A stretch of DNA of 64,000 nucleotides from Streptomyces sp. NBC_00708 (lineage in GTDB: Bacteria; Actinomycetota; Actinomycetes; Streptomycetales; Streptomycetaceae): assembly GCA_036226585.1 (NCBI GenBank), contig CP108997.1, forward strand, positions 4,836,001 to 4,900,000, in the 5' to 3' direction. The notes below the pieces were generated by a model, which made no database searches, was not told where the DNA came from, and worked only from the letters and a program-made list of their open reading frames with translations. Shown piece by piece: positions 1-7,549 of the stretch (positions within the stretch are counted from its first letter, which is position 1; each line of letters starts with the position of its first letter). The translations under genes were made by a program, and so were the position numbers.

Positions 1-590
1 ACCTCGTCGAGCGCGCGCTCGGATTCGTCCTCGGCGAGCCCGGCGGCGACCCGGAGCATGAAGTGCTGGGGCGTCTCGACGACCTGGCGGGTGAGCGGGT
101 GGCGCAGCAGGTAGCGGCTGTGCAGGGTGCGCAGTCCGAAGTAGCCGAAACGGTCGTCGGCGCCGTCCGCGAGGGACCGTTCCACCAGCGCGTCCAGGGC
201 GGCCGCGTGCAGCGTCACGAACGCGGCGGTGCGGTCCGCGATCAGGCCCTCGCGGTGGCCCACGGCGACGGACGCGGAGAACGAGGTGGCACCCTGGCCG
301 GCGGCCTCGTCCGCGATGGTCCGGGTCAGCAGACGGGCGGCGAGCCGGGAGTAGGCGGGGTCCTCGGAGATGAGGCCGGCGGCGGCCTCGGTGGCCAGCG
401 AGCGCAGCTCCGCCTCGTCCGACCGGGCGTTGCGGCCGCGCAGGGCGGCGGCGGCGACGCGCCCCGGGTCGGTGTCGGGCAGGTCGGCGGTGAGGTCGGT
501 CAGGGTCCGCAGCAGTGCGGTGCCCGGTCCGTCGCTCGCGGTCCCCGTTGATTCGGCCGCTGAAACCGGATCGGCTGGCGCGATGGTCAC
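1..590 (-). CDS. nrdA: Class Ia ribonucleotide reductase alpha subunit, N-terminal part (runs off the window)
   Basis: Reduces ribonucleoside diphosphates to deoxyribonucleotides together with a small NrdB subunit; cytoplasmic. Only about the first 196 residues lie in the window. The GTG start at 590 follows a GGGAG ribosome binding site. The visible protein has an acidic, low-complexity N-terminus and then a segment reading LTRQVVETPQHFMLRVA, typical of the substrate-binding N-terminal region of NrdA large subunits (seen). A cobalamin riboswitch lies in its leader; from established work, the Streptomyces nrdABS operon is switched off by B12 so that the B12-dependent class II enzyme takes over. 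The assignment rests on this segment plus the riboswitch; nrdB and nrdS would lie outside the window to the left. Confidence 0.85.
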   Translation of the reverse strand, partial: MTIAPADPVSAAESTGTASDGPGTALLRTLTDLTADLPDTDPGRVAAAALRGRNARSDEAELRSLATEAAAGLISEDPAYSRLAARLLTRTIADEAAGQGATSFSASVAVGHREGLIADRTAAFVTLHAAALDALVERSLADGADDRFGYFGLRTLHSRYLLRHPLTRQVVETPQHFMLRVAAGLAEDESERALDE

Positions 591-721
591 GTGGTGCTCT
601 CCCTCGCTCGGCTCTGGGCCGGCGGGGAGCGGGGGCAGCCGGGCAGGAGCGGGCCCGGACAGGGCGGCACTCCGTGCGGCGTCCACCGGCCCATCCACGA
701 GGCCCGGACGTCTGGGCATCC

Positions 722-855
722 GGTTCGGTCGAGCCGGATGCGCTGTCGGCAGGTCCTCGGACTCCACGGGTGCGCAAAAGCGCACCAAATACACCGTTGC
801 GGGACAGTTCCGGATTCGCACCGGATTCCCCTGCGGCGACAGCGAGCACGAGCAT
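722..855 (-). promoter_or_regulatory. Cobalamin (B12) riboswitch of the nrd operon
   Basis: On the minus strand, the conserved B12 box AGTCCGAGGACCTGCCGA lies at 763-746 and the conserved core GAATCCGGTGCGAATCCGG at 828-810, followed by the ACTGTCCCGCAACGGTG segment. CGCTGTCG and CGACAGCG flank the element and can pair to close it. The element is about 130 nt upstream of the nrdA start, leaving room for an expression platform. From established work on S. coelicolor, adenosylcobalamin binding represses nrdABS. Confidence 0.93.
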
Positions 856-893
856 ACATGTGGGGGCCGCCGGATGCGGCGGCCCCCACATGT
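856..893. terminator. Perfect 17-bp stem hairpin, bidirectional terminator
   Basis: Arms 856-872 and 877-893 are perfectly complementary around a GATG loop. It lies just downstream of the permease stop (921, minus strand) and directly abuts the 5' end of the nrd riboswitch, so it probably insulates the two minus-strand units. There is no long T-tract, as is common in Streptomyces. Confidence 0.75.
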
Positions 894-920
894 TGTGTCG
901 CGTGGCGTAAAAGTGTGCGG

Positions 921-2537
921 TCAGTGACCGCCCGGCGCCCCCGCCGTGGCGGGCGGCAGCTTCTCCTGGACGCCCGGGTCGCCCGCGTCCGCGGTGTAGT
1001 CGCCCGGGGAGGTCTCGTCGATCCCGGCGGGCGCCTTCACGGCGTTGAGGACGAAGGTGAGGACCACGGTGACCACGACGTTCAGCACGAACGCGGTGAG
1101 GCCGATGTAGCCGATCTCGCCGAGGCCCGGGATCTCCTTGGAGGACCCGCCGAAGTGCTTCTGCGTCGGGCTCGCGACCCCGTACGCGGCGGCCGTTCCG
1201 TAGATCATGCCGACCGCCCAGCCGGCGAGCAGCGCCCAGCGGTGGAACCAGCGGGTGAACAGGCCGCCGACCAGGGCCGGCATGGTCTGGAGGATCCAGA
1301 TCCCGCCGAGCAGCTGGAAGTTGATCGCGACCGTCTTGTCCATGGTGAGGACGAAGGCGAGCGCGCCGACCTTGACCAGCAGCGAGACCAGCTTGGAGAC
1401 CTTGGTCTCCTGGGCGGGGGTCGCGTCCGGCTTCAGGAAGTCCTTGTAGATGTTGCGCGTGAACAGGTTCGCCGCGGCGATGGACATGATCGCGGCCGGC
1501 ACCAGCGCGCCGATGCCGATGGCGGCGAACGCCACCCCCGCGAACCAGTCGGGGAACATGTTCTCGAACAGCTGCGGGATGGCCAGCTGGCCGTTGTCCA
1601 CCTTGACGCCGGCGGCGATCGCCATGAAGCCGAGCAGCGCGAGCAGGCCCAGCATCAGCGAGTACAGCGGCAGGATCGTGGTGTTGCGGCGGATCACGTC
1701 ACGGCTGCGGCTGGAGAGCGTCGCCGTGATCGAGTGCGGGTACATGAACAGCGCCAGCGCGGACCCGAGCGCCAGGGTCGCGTACCCCCACTGACCGGCC
1801 GCGGCGGGTGCGAGGCCGCCCGCGCCCGCCTTGGTGAACTTGTCCTGGGCGGAGGCGAAGATGTCGTCGAAGCCGCCGAGCTTGATCGGGATGTAGATGA
1901 TCGCCACGGCGATGACCAGGTAGATCAGCCCGTCCTTGACGAACGCGATCAGCGCGGGTGCCCGCAGGCCCGAGGAGTAGGTGTACGCGGCGAGCACCGC
2001 GAACGCGATGAGCAGCGGCAGGTCCTTGACGAACCAGTTGGTGTTCTCGCCGCCGCCGACGCCCATCACGTCCAGCACCGCCTGGATGCCGACGAGCTGG
2101 AGCGCGATGTACGGCATCGTGGCGAGGATGCCGGTGACGGCGACCGCCAGCGAGAGCCCCTTCGAGCCGAAGCGCCCGCGGACGAAGTCCGAGGTGGTGA
2201 CGTAGCCGTGCTTGTGCGAGACCGACCACAGGCGCGGCAGGAAGGTAAAGATCAGCGGGTACACCAGGATGGTGTAGGGCACCGCGAAGAAGCCGGCCGC
2301 GCCCGCCGCGTAGATCGCCGCGGGGACGGCGACGAAGGTGTACGCGGTGTAGAGGTCGCCGCCGAGCAGGAACCAGGTGACCCAGGTGCCGAACGAGCGC
2401 CCGCCCAGGCCCCATTCGTCGAGGCTGGCCTCGTTCTCGGCCTTGCGCCAGCGGGCGGCCAGGAAGCCCATGACCGTGACGGCCAGGAAGAAGAAGATGA
2501 AGACGCCGAGCGCGACGCCGTTCACGCCGTCGTTCAT
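921..2537 (-). CDS. Sodium:solute symporter family permease, probably monocarboxylate (MctP-like)
   Basis: Integral membrane transporter of 538 residues with about 13 hydrophobic segments. The N-terminal motif region WGLGGRSFGTWVTWFLLGGD and the VTTSDFVRGRFGS loop are typical of the SSS family. The DUF3311 partner gene directly upstream is characteristic of the MctP monocarboxylate (acetate/pyruvate/lactate) permease subgroup. Its start overlaps the stop of that gene by 4 nt (ATGA), so the two are translationally coupled. The C-terminal tail is hydrophilic and ends about 30 bp before a strong hairpin. Substrate is inferred from the subgroup only. Confidence 0.85.
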   Translation of the reverse strand: MNDGVNGVALGVFIFFFLAVTVMGFLAARWRKAENEASLDEWGLGGRSFGTWVTWFLLGGDLYTAYTFVAVPAAIYAAGAAGFFAVPYTILVYPLIFTFLPRLWSVSHKHGYVTTSDFVRGRFGSKGLSLAVAVTGILATMPYIALQLVGIQAVLDVMGVGGGENTNWFVKDLPLLIAFAVLAAYTYSSGLRAPALIAFVKDGLIYLVIAVAIIYIPIKLGGFDDIFASAQDKFTKAGAGGLAPAAAGQWGYATLALGSALALFMYPHSITATLSSRSRDVIRRNTTILPLYSLMLGLLALLGFMAIAAGVKVDNGQLAIPQLFENMFPDWFAGVAFAAIGIGALVPAAIMSIAAANLFTRNIYKDFLKPDATPAQETKVSKLVSLLVKVGALAFVLTMDKTVAINFQLLGGIWILQTMPALVGGLFTRWFHRWALLAGWAVGMIYGTAAAYGVASPTQKHFGGSSKEIPGLGEIGYIGLTAFVLNVVVTVVLTFVLNAVKAPAGIDETSPGDYTADAGDPGVQEKLPPATAGAPGGH

Positions 2538-2788
2538 GCCGACGCACCCCCCTTGCGGGCGCGCTGGTCACGCTGCCACAGCTTGTACGCGATCATCGTG
2601 AGCACGGTGGAGACCAGCACCCAGAGCATCTGGTACCAGTAGAAGAACGGGATACCGATGAAGGTCGGGTCGATCTTCGCGTACGAACTCACCCAGAGCA
2701 TCGCCACGAACGGCGCGATGAGACACAGGGCGATGACCACCCGCACCGGTGTGACGGTGGGTGGTTTTCCTTCTGGTTCTTCCGCCAT
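2534..2788 (-). CDS. DUF3311 small membrane protein, permease partner
   Basis: An 84-residue protein with two hydrophobic segments (about residues 17-35 and 50-70) separated by a short loop, and a basic C-terminus. Small DUF3311 proteins are usually encoded immediately before SSS-type monocarboxylate permeases and are thought to help assembly or function. The ATG at 2788 was chosen because a GGAG lies 7 nt upstream and the family length is about 70-90 residues. The stop overlaps the permease start by 4 nt. A longer in-frame reading upstream to 3016 is not supported: it adds a disordered basic extension across the likely promoter region. Confidence 0.8.
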   Translation of the reverse strand: MAEEPEGKPPTVTPVRVVIALCLIAPFVAMLWVSSYAKIDPTFIGIPFFYWYQMLWVLVSTVLTMIAYKLWQRDQRARKGGASA

Positions 2789-2973
2789 GGCGGCGACTCC
2801 GTCCCCTCGCTGATCACCTGTAATGCGCAGGAAATCTAGGCGAGTCATCCGGCCACCGTCACCCCCTGTCCGCATTGCGGTCCGGCAACGGTCGTCACCG
2901 GCCGGCCGGATGGCCGGAATGACGGCAAACGTCCGGGGGTTGGTCCAGGCCAATCCGGGTTCCGGGAACGCCG

Positions 2974-3005
2974 AACGGCCCCCGGGGGCGGGTCCGGGGG
3001 CCGTT
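2974..3005. terminator. 12-bp stem hairpin after dasR
   Basis: Perfect inverted repeat 2974-2985 and 2994-3005, about 24 bp beyond the dasR stop. Likely terminates dasR transcription from the right. Confidence 0.65.
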
Positions 3006-3028
3006 GGGGAGCACATGCGTGCGGTGGG

Positions 3029-3799
3029 TCAGTCCAGCGGACGCTTCAGGCGGGCCACGAACTTGTAGCGGTCGCCGCGGTAGACCGAGCGCACCCACTC
3101 GACCGGCTCGCCCTGTTCGTCCAGGGAGTGCCGGGAGAGCATCAGCATCGGCAGGCCCACGTCCGTGCCGAGCAGCCCGGCCTCGCGCGGGGTGGCGAGC
3201 GAGGTCTCGATGGTCTCCTCGGCCTCGGCCAGCCGGACGTCGTACACCTCGGACAGCGCGGTGTAGAGCGAGGTGTACTTGACCAGCGAACGGCGCAGCG
3301 CCGGGAAGCGCTTGGCCGAGAGGTGCGTGGTCTCGATGGCCATCGGCTCCCCGCTCGCCAGGCGCAGGCGCTCGATGCGCAGGACGCGTCCGCCGGCGCT
3401 GATGTCGAGCAGTCCGGCGAGGGTGTCGTCGGCGGTGACGTAGCCGATGTCCAGGAGCTGCGAGGTCGGTTCGAGCCCCTGGGCCCTCATGTCCTCGGTG
3501 TACGAGGTGAGTTGCAGGGCCTGTGAGACCTTCGGCTTGGCGACGAAGGTGCCCTTGCCCTGGATGCGCTCCAGCCGGCCTTCGACGACCAGTTCCTGGA
3601 GCGCCTGGCGCACGGTGGTGCGCGAGGTGTCGAACTCGGCGGCCAGGGTCCGTTCCGGGGGCACGGGGGTGCCCGGCGGCATGGTGTCCGTCATGTCGAG
3701 GAGATGTCGCTTCAGCCGGTAGTACTTCGGTACGCGCGCGGTGCGCGTCCCGGCGCCCGCCCCCGTCTCGTTCTCCGAACTGCCCCCGTCGGCACCCAT
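3029..3799 (-). CDS. dasR: GntR/HutC-family global regulator DasR
   Basis: Represses chitin/GlcNAc uptake and metabolism genes and controls development and antibiotic synthesis; glucosamine-6-phosphate releases it from dre sites (established for S. coelicolor). The N-terminal winged HTH contains [20 protein letters not shown] and the C-terminal UTRA ligand domain ends in [17 protein letters not shown]; the sequence closely matches what I remember of DasR. The ATG at 3799 gives 256 residues, near the known 254, with GGAAGG upstream. A GTG at 3835 with GGAGGAG 3 nt away is an alternative that adds 12 residues. It is divergent from dasA, and candidate dre sites lie in the shared region. Confidence 0.96.
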   Translation of the reverse strand: MGADGGSSENETGAGAGTRTARVPKYYRLKRHLLDMTDTMPPGTPVPPERTLAAEFDTSRTTVRQALQELVVEGRLERIQGKGTFVAKPKVSQALQLTSYTEDMRAQGLEPTSQLLDIGYVTADDTLAGLLDISAGGRVLRIERLRLASGEPMAIETTHLSAKRFPALRRSLVKYTSLYTALSEVYDVRLAEAEETIETSLATPREAGLLGTDVGLPMLMLSRHSLDEQGEPVEWVRSVYRGDRYKFVARLKRPLD

Positions 3800-3957
3800 G
3801 GCCCGCCTTCCCGACTGCTGCGTTGCTGCCGTCACCGGCTCCTCCGTCTGTCGCGGCTCACATGGTGGCACGGTCCGGTCACGGCTCGTCGCCCTCCCTC
3901 AGGTGTCGGTCCTATAACGGACGCGAGTGCACTTCTTATACACCCTTGACACCCCTA

Positions 3958-3973
3958 AAGGTCTAGGCCAAGC
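3958..3973. promoter_or_regulatory. Second, weaker dre-like site
   Basis: The 16-mer aaggtctaggccaagc resembles the DasR consensus ACTGGTCTAGACCACT but has a weaker first half. It lies 8 bp upstream of the stronger dre and just downstream of a TTGACA hexamer (3946-3951). Confidence 0.45.
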
Positions 3974-3980
3974 TCCGGGT

Positions 3981-3996
3981 ACTGGTCTAAACCATT
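3981..3996. promoter_or_regulatory. DasR operator (dre) of dasA
   Basis: actggtctaaaccatt matches the DasR consensus ACTGGTCTAGACCACT at 14 of 16 positions. It lies about 85 bp upstream of the dasA start, in the dasR-dasA divergent region. Confidence 0.9.
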
Positions 3997-4080
3997 AAAG
4001 ACCAGGTCCCAGCCCCAGAGGTACTCGTCGACGTTCTCGCGCGGTGGGGAGGGGGTTGCAGCATCCCTGAGGAGGGTGGC

Positions 4081-5379
4081 GTGAAGCGCAAGCTCATCGC
4101 GGCGATCGGCGTCGCGGGCATGTTGGTTTCCATCGCGGCGTGTGGTTCGGACGACAAGACGTCCTCGAAGGACCCGAAGGACCGCAAGGAAGACCTGACT
4201 GTCTGGCTCATGGGCGAGGCCCAGTCGACCTGGCCCGAACTGGTCAAGGACGTCAACGCCCAGTTCAAGAAGAAGTACCCGAACGTCAACGTCAAGATCC
4301 AGTACCAGGGCTGGGCGGACAAGGTCAAGAAGCTCGACACCTCCCTCGGTGGCGACAAGTTCCCGGACGTTGTCGAACTCGGCAACACCGAGACCATGCA
4401 GTACATCCTCAACGGCGCGCTCGGCGAGATCGACACCTCGAAGTACGAGAACTCGGACACCTGGATCAAGGGTCTGAAGGACACCTGCTCCTACGAGGGC
4501 AAGATCTACTGCGTTCCTTACTACGCCTCCGCCCGCCTCGCGGTCTACAACAAGGACATGCTGAAGGCCGGTACCGGCAGCGACGTCCTCCCGCAGAACG
4601 AGGACGACTTCCTCAAGGCCATGGACAAGGTCCAGGCCGAGCTCGCGAAGAAGGACAAGCGCGCCTCGTCCCTGTACTACCCGGGCCGTTACTGGTACGC
4701 CGCCATGTCCTACGTCGCGGCCGAGGGCGGCCAGATCGCCAAGTACGACGAGGGCTCGAAGGAGTGGAAGGCCAGCCTCTCCACCCCCGAGGCGCAGAAG
4801 GGCATCCAGCACTTCATCGACCTGGTCAAGAAGTACAACAAGGCCGACCAGACGAAGGACGAGCAGGACCACGCCAACGTCATGGCCAACGAGAAGGCCG
4901 CGGTCATCTACGGCCAGGCCTGGGAGGCCGGCAGCGTCACCACCGGTGACAACGGCAACCCGAAGCTCGACGGCAAGATCGCCACGGCCGGTATGCCCGG
5001 CCCGAACGGCAAGGCGCTCCCGTCCTTCATCGGCGGCTCCGACCTCGCCACCATCTCCAAGTCCAAGGTCCAGGACCTCGGCGAGGAGTGGATCTCCCTC
5101 TTCACCAACGCGAAGTCCATGGACGTCCTCGCGTCGAAGAACATCCTCCCGAACAACGAGAAGCAGCTTGAGCCGCTGAAGGCCAAGCCCGAGACGGCCG
5201 CCATCGCCAACGCGGTGCCGGACGCCTGGTTCACGCCGATCGCTCCGGGCTGGGCCTCCATCGAGAAGGAGGAGATTCTGGAGAACATGCTCCTGAAGAT
5301 CCTCAAGGGCACGTCCGTCGCCGACGCCACGAAGAAGGCCGACAGCGAGATCGACGCACTGATCAACAAGAAGGCCTGA
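4081..5379 (+). CDS. dasA: Chitobiose-binding lipoprotein DasA of the DasABC transporter
   Basis: Extracytoplasmic substrate-binding protein that captures N,N'-diacetylchitobiose for import; tethered to the outer face of the membrane. The GTG start has GGAGG 7 nt upstream. A signal peptide ends in the lipobox SIAAC, with Cys21 the predicted lipidated residue, followed by a charged linker. The mature part is a family-1 sugar-binding protein (432 residues in all), with features such as LTVWLMGEAQSTWPELV near the N-terminus and PGWASIEKEEILENM near the C-terminus. It heads the dasABCD run and carries dre sites upstream. A hairpin and a large palindrome separate it from dasB, so it is probably expressed well above the permeases. 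Confidence 0.95.
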   Translation: MKRKLIAAIGVAGMLVSIAACGSDDKTSSKDPKDRKEDLTVWLMGEAQSTWPELVKDVNAQFKKKYPNVNVKIQYQGWADKVKKLDTSLGGDKFPDVVELGNTETMQYILNGALGEIDTSKYENSDTWIKGLKDTCSYEGKIYCVPYYASARLAVYNKDMLKAGTGSDVLPQNEDDFLKAMDKVQAELAKKDKRASSLYYPGRYWYAAMSYVAAEGGQIAKYDEGSKEWKASLSTPEAQKGIQHFIDLVKKYNKADQTKDEQDHANVMANEKAAVIYGQAWEAGSVTTGDNGNPKLDGKIATAGMPGPNGKALPSFIGGSDLATISKSKVQDLGEEWISLFTNAKSMDVLASKNILPNNEKQLEPLKAKPETAAIANAVPDAWFTPIAPGWASIEKEEILENMLLKILKGTSVADATKKADSEIDALINKKA

Positions 5380-5394
5380 GCCTTCTGATCGCCA

Positions 5395-5428
5395 GGCGGG
5401 GGCCCGGCACTGCGCCGCGGCCCCCGCC
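5395..5428 (+). terminator. Attenuating hairpin after dasA
   Basis: Perfect 10-bp arms ggcgggggcc (5395-5404) and ggcccccgcc (5419-5428), 16 bp after the dasA stop. Its position between the binding-protein gene and the permease genes suggests partial termination that favours dasA mRNA. Confidence 0.6.
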
Positions 5429-5435
5429 TCCCTCG

Positions 5436-5607
5436 GGCGGGTTTCGAAAGTCCCGCCTGCCGGGCGACGCCTGGCACGCACGCTCGCGGCGTTGCCGAAA
5501 AGCCCTAGTAGCTCCGCTACGAGGGCTTCCCGGCGCCTTGCGATCGCACGCACCAGACGCCGCCCGGCCCGCCCTGCGGGCGGACGGCGCTACTTTCGAA
5601 ACACGCC
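5436..5607. repeat. Long imperfect palindrome between dasA and dasB
   Basis: The outer arms gtttcgaaagt (5441-5451) and actttcgaaac (5592-5602) are perfect inverted copies. The intervening halves are also largely complementary, and the centre is a tight hairpin: aagccctagtagc (5500-5512) pairs with gctacgagggctt (5516-5528) with one mismatch. The whole unit is about 170 bp. It contains no gene that I can support. It looks like a non-coding palindromic element of the kind dispersed in Streptomyces genomes. Confidence 0.75.
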
Positions 5608-5669
5608 CCAGCTCAAGAACGCCGTGTTATCCGGGGGCTGCCTCGGACCCGCGATGGAAGGTCAGCCAC

Positions 5670-6680
5670 GTGACTGCCGCCGATACCAAGGCCGCCGGGC
5701 CACCGGTCCCCGTACCACGTGATCCCCAGGCGGACGGGAGCCCGCTGTCCGATGAGGTCAACGGCCCCCTGAAGCAGAAGAGGAAGCGGAAGAAGGGCGA
5801 GCTGCTGCCCTACTTCCTGATCCTCCCGGCGATCGTGGCGATCGCCGCCGTCTACCTCTACCCGCTCGGCAAGACCGTCATCATGTCCTTCCAGGACATG
5901 GGCCGGCGCGAGCTGTGGACCGGCGACCCCGCACCCTGGGTCGGCTTCGACCAGTTCACCAACATCCTCGGTGACTCCGAGTTCTGGTGGGTGACCTTCC
6001 GCACCGTCGTCTTCATGGCCGTCTGCGTGACGCTGACCATGGGCATCGGTCTGCTGATCTCCCTGCTGATGCGCCGGCTGTCCAACTGGGTGCGGCTCAT
6101 CCTGACCTTCTGCCTGATCGCCGCCTGGTCGATGCCGCTGATGGTCGCCGCCTCCATCTTCCGGTTCATGGCCGACTCCGACTACGGCCTCATCAACACC
6201 CTCATCGCGAAGGTCGTGGGCGACGACTGGCTCGGCCACAACTGGTACCTCGACCCGGTCCAGGGCTTCGCGATCATCACGCTGCTGGTCGTCTGGGGAG
6301 CCATCCCCTTCGTCGTCGTCACGCTGTACGCCGCCCTCACCCAGGTCCCCCAGGAACTGGAGGAGGCCGCCTCGCTCGACGGCGCCACCAGCTTCGGCAT
6401 CTTCCGCTACGTGACCTGGCCGGTCATCAAGCCGGTCTTCAGCATGGTCTCCACGCTGTCGGTGATCTGGGACTTCAACGTCTTCGGCCAGATCTGGCTG
6501 CTGCGCGGCAGCAAGCCCGAGCCCGAGTACGAGACTCTCGGCCTCTACTCCTACTCGAAGGCCTTCGAGTCCACCTCCTTCAGCCAGGGCACCGCGATCG
6601 CCCTGATCACGGTGATCCTGCTGTCCGCGGTGGCCGTGTACTACCTGCGCCAGCTCATGAAGACGGGAGAGGTCGAATGA
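5670..6680 (+). CDS. dasB: ABC sugar permease DasB
   Basis: Integral membrane subunit of the chitobiose importer. From the GTG at 5670 (GAAGG upstream) the protein has 336 residues: a long basic cytoplasmic N-terminus ending in KQKRKRKKGE, then six membrane segments. The EAA loop reads EELEEAASLDGA in part (LEEAASLDGATSFGIFRYV), the site that docks the ATPase. The stop overlaps the dasC start by 4 nt. The frame stays open upstream into the palindrome, but that part is not protein-like. No ATP-binding gene follows; in Streptomyces the shared ATPase MsiK encoded elsewhere energises this system (established). Confidence 0.93.
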   Translation: MTAADTKAAGPPVPVPRDPQADGSPLSDEVNGPLKQKRKRKKGELLPYFLILPAIVAIAAVYLYPLGKTVIMSFQDMGRRELWTGDPAPWVGFDQFTNILGDSEFWWVTFRTVVFMAVCVTLTMGIGLLISLLMRRLSNWVRLILTFCLIAAWSMPLMVAASIFRFMADSDYGLINTLIAKVVGDDWLGHNWYLDPVQGFAIITLLVVWGAIPFVVVTLYAALTQVPQELEEAASLDGATSFGIFRYVTWPVIKPVFSMVSTLSVIWDFNVFGQIWLLRGSKPEPEYETLGLYSYSKAFESTSFSQGTAIALITVILLSAVAVYYLRQLMKTGEVE

Positions 6681-7540
6681 GCACCACGACCGACACACCA
6701 CAGGTCCTGCGCCCGGACCGCAAGAAGACCCGCGTCGGCCTGAACATCCTCGGCCTCGGCATCGCGCTGGTCATGGTCTTCCCGGTCTACTGGCTGGTCG
6801 TCAGCGCCCTGCGGCCCAGCCGCGAGATCCGCTCGTACGACCAGACCCTGTGGCCCTCCTCGATCACCTTCGACAACTTCGTCAAGGCGGTCGACCAGCC
6901 GAACTTCGGCACCGCGGTCCAGTCCAGCCTGATCGTCTCGATCACCGCCGTCGTCGGCGGCATGATCATCGCCACCCTGGCGGCCCTGGCCATCGGCCGG
7001 TTCCGCTTCTTCGGCCGCAAGGCCCTGGTCCTGATCATGATCCTGGTCCAGATGCTGCCGCCCACGGCGATGCTCATCCCGATCTACGCCCAGCTCAACG
7101 CCATGGGCGGCATCGACGAGTACTGGAGCCTGATCGTCGTCTACCTGGTCTCCACGCTGCCGTTCGCGACGATCATGATCCGCGGCTTCGTGGTGAACAT
7201 CCCGGTGGAGCTGGAGGAGTCCGCCATGGTGGACGGCTGCACCCGCTTCGGCGCCTTCCGCCGCGTGATCCTCCCGCTGCTCGCGCCCGGCCTCGCCGCC
7301 GCGTCGATCTTCGCCCTGGTGAACGCGTGGAACGAATACCTCTTCGCCTACATCCTGATCAACGACAACTCCAAGTACACGCTCAACGTGTGGCTGATGA
7401 CGTTCACCAGTGAGCGCGGCACGGACTACGGTGCCCTGATGGCGGCGTCGACCATGATCGCCCTTCCGGTCGTCATCTTCTTCATGTTCGTGCAGAAGAA
7501 GATGGCCGCGGGCCTCACCTCCGGCGCCGTGAAGGGATAA
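6677..7540 (+). CDS. dasC: ABC sugar permease DasC
   Basis: Second membrane subunit of the chitobiose importer, 287 residues, MalG-like with six membrane segments. The EAA loop reads VELEESAMVDGCTRFGAFRR. The ATG overlaps the dasB stop (ATGA), indicating translational coupling. The C-terminus QKKMAAGLTSGAVKG is the usual cytoplasmic tail of this permease class. dasD follows after 9 bp, so importer and intracellular hydrolase are likely made together. Confidence 0.94.
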   Translation: MSTTTDTPQVLRPDRKKTRVGLNILGLGIALVMVFPVYWLVVSALRPSREIRSYDQTLWPSSITFDNFVKAVDQPNFGTAVQSSLIVSITAVVGGMIIATLAALAIGRFRFFGRKALVLIMILVQMLPPTAMLIPIYAQLNAMGGIDEYWSLIVVYLVSTLPFATIMIRGFVVNIPVELEESAMVDGCTRFGAFRRVILPLLAPGLAAASIFALVNAWNEYLFAYILINDNSKYTLNVWLMTFTSERGTDYGALMAASTMIALPVVIFFMFVQKKMAAGLTSGAVKG

Positions 7541-7549
7541 CGCCGCCCC

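Noticed and set aside
591-2642. Long plus-strand open frame of 683 codons opposite the permease genes
   Set aside because: It is antisense to two well-supported membrane-protein genes, is dominated by Arg/Asp/Glu/Gly as expected from GC-rich shadow frames, and has no recognisable motif.
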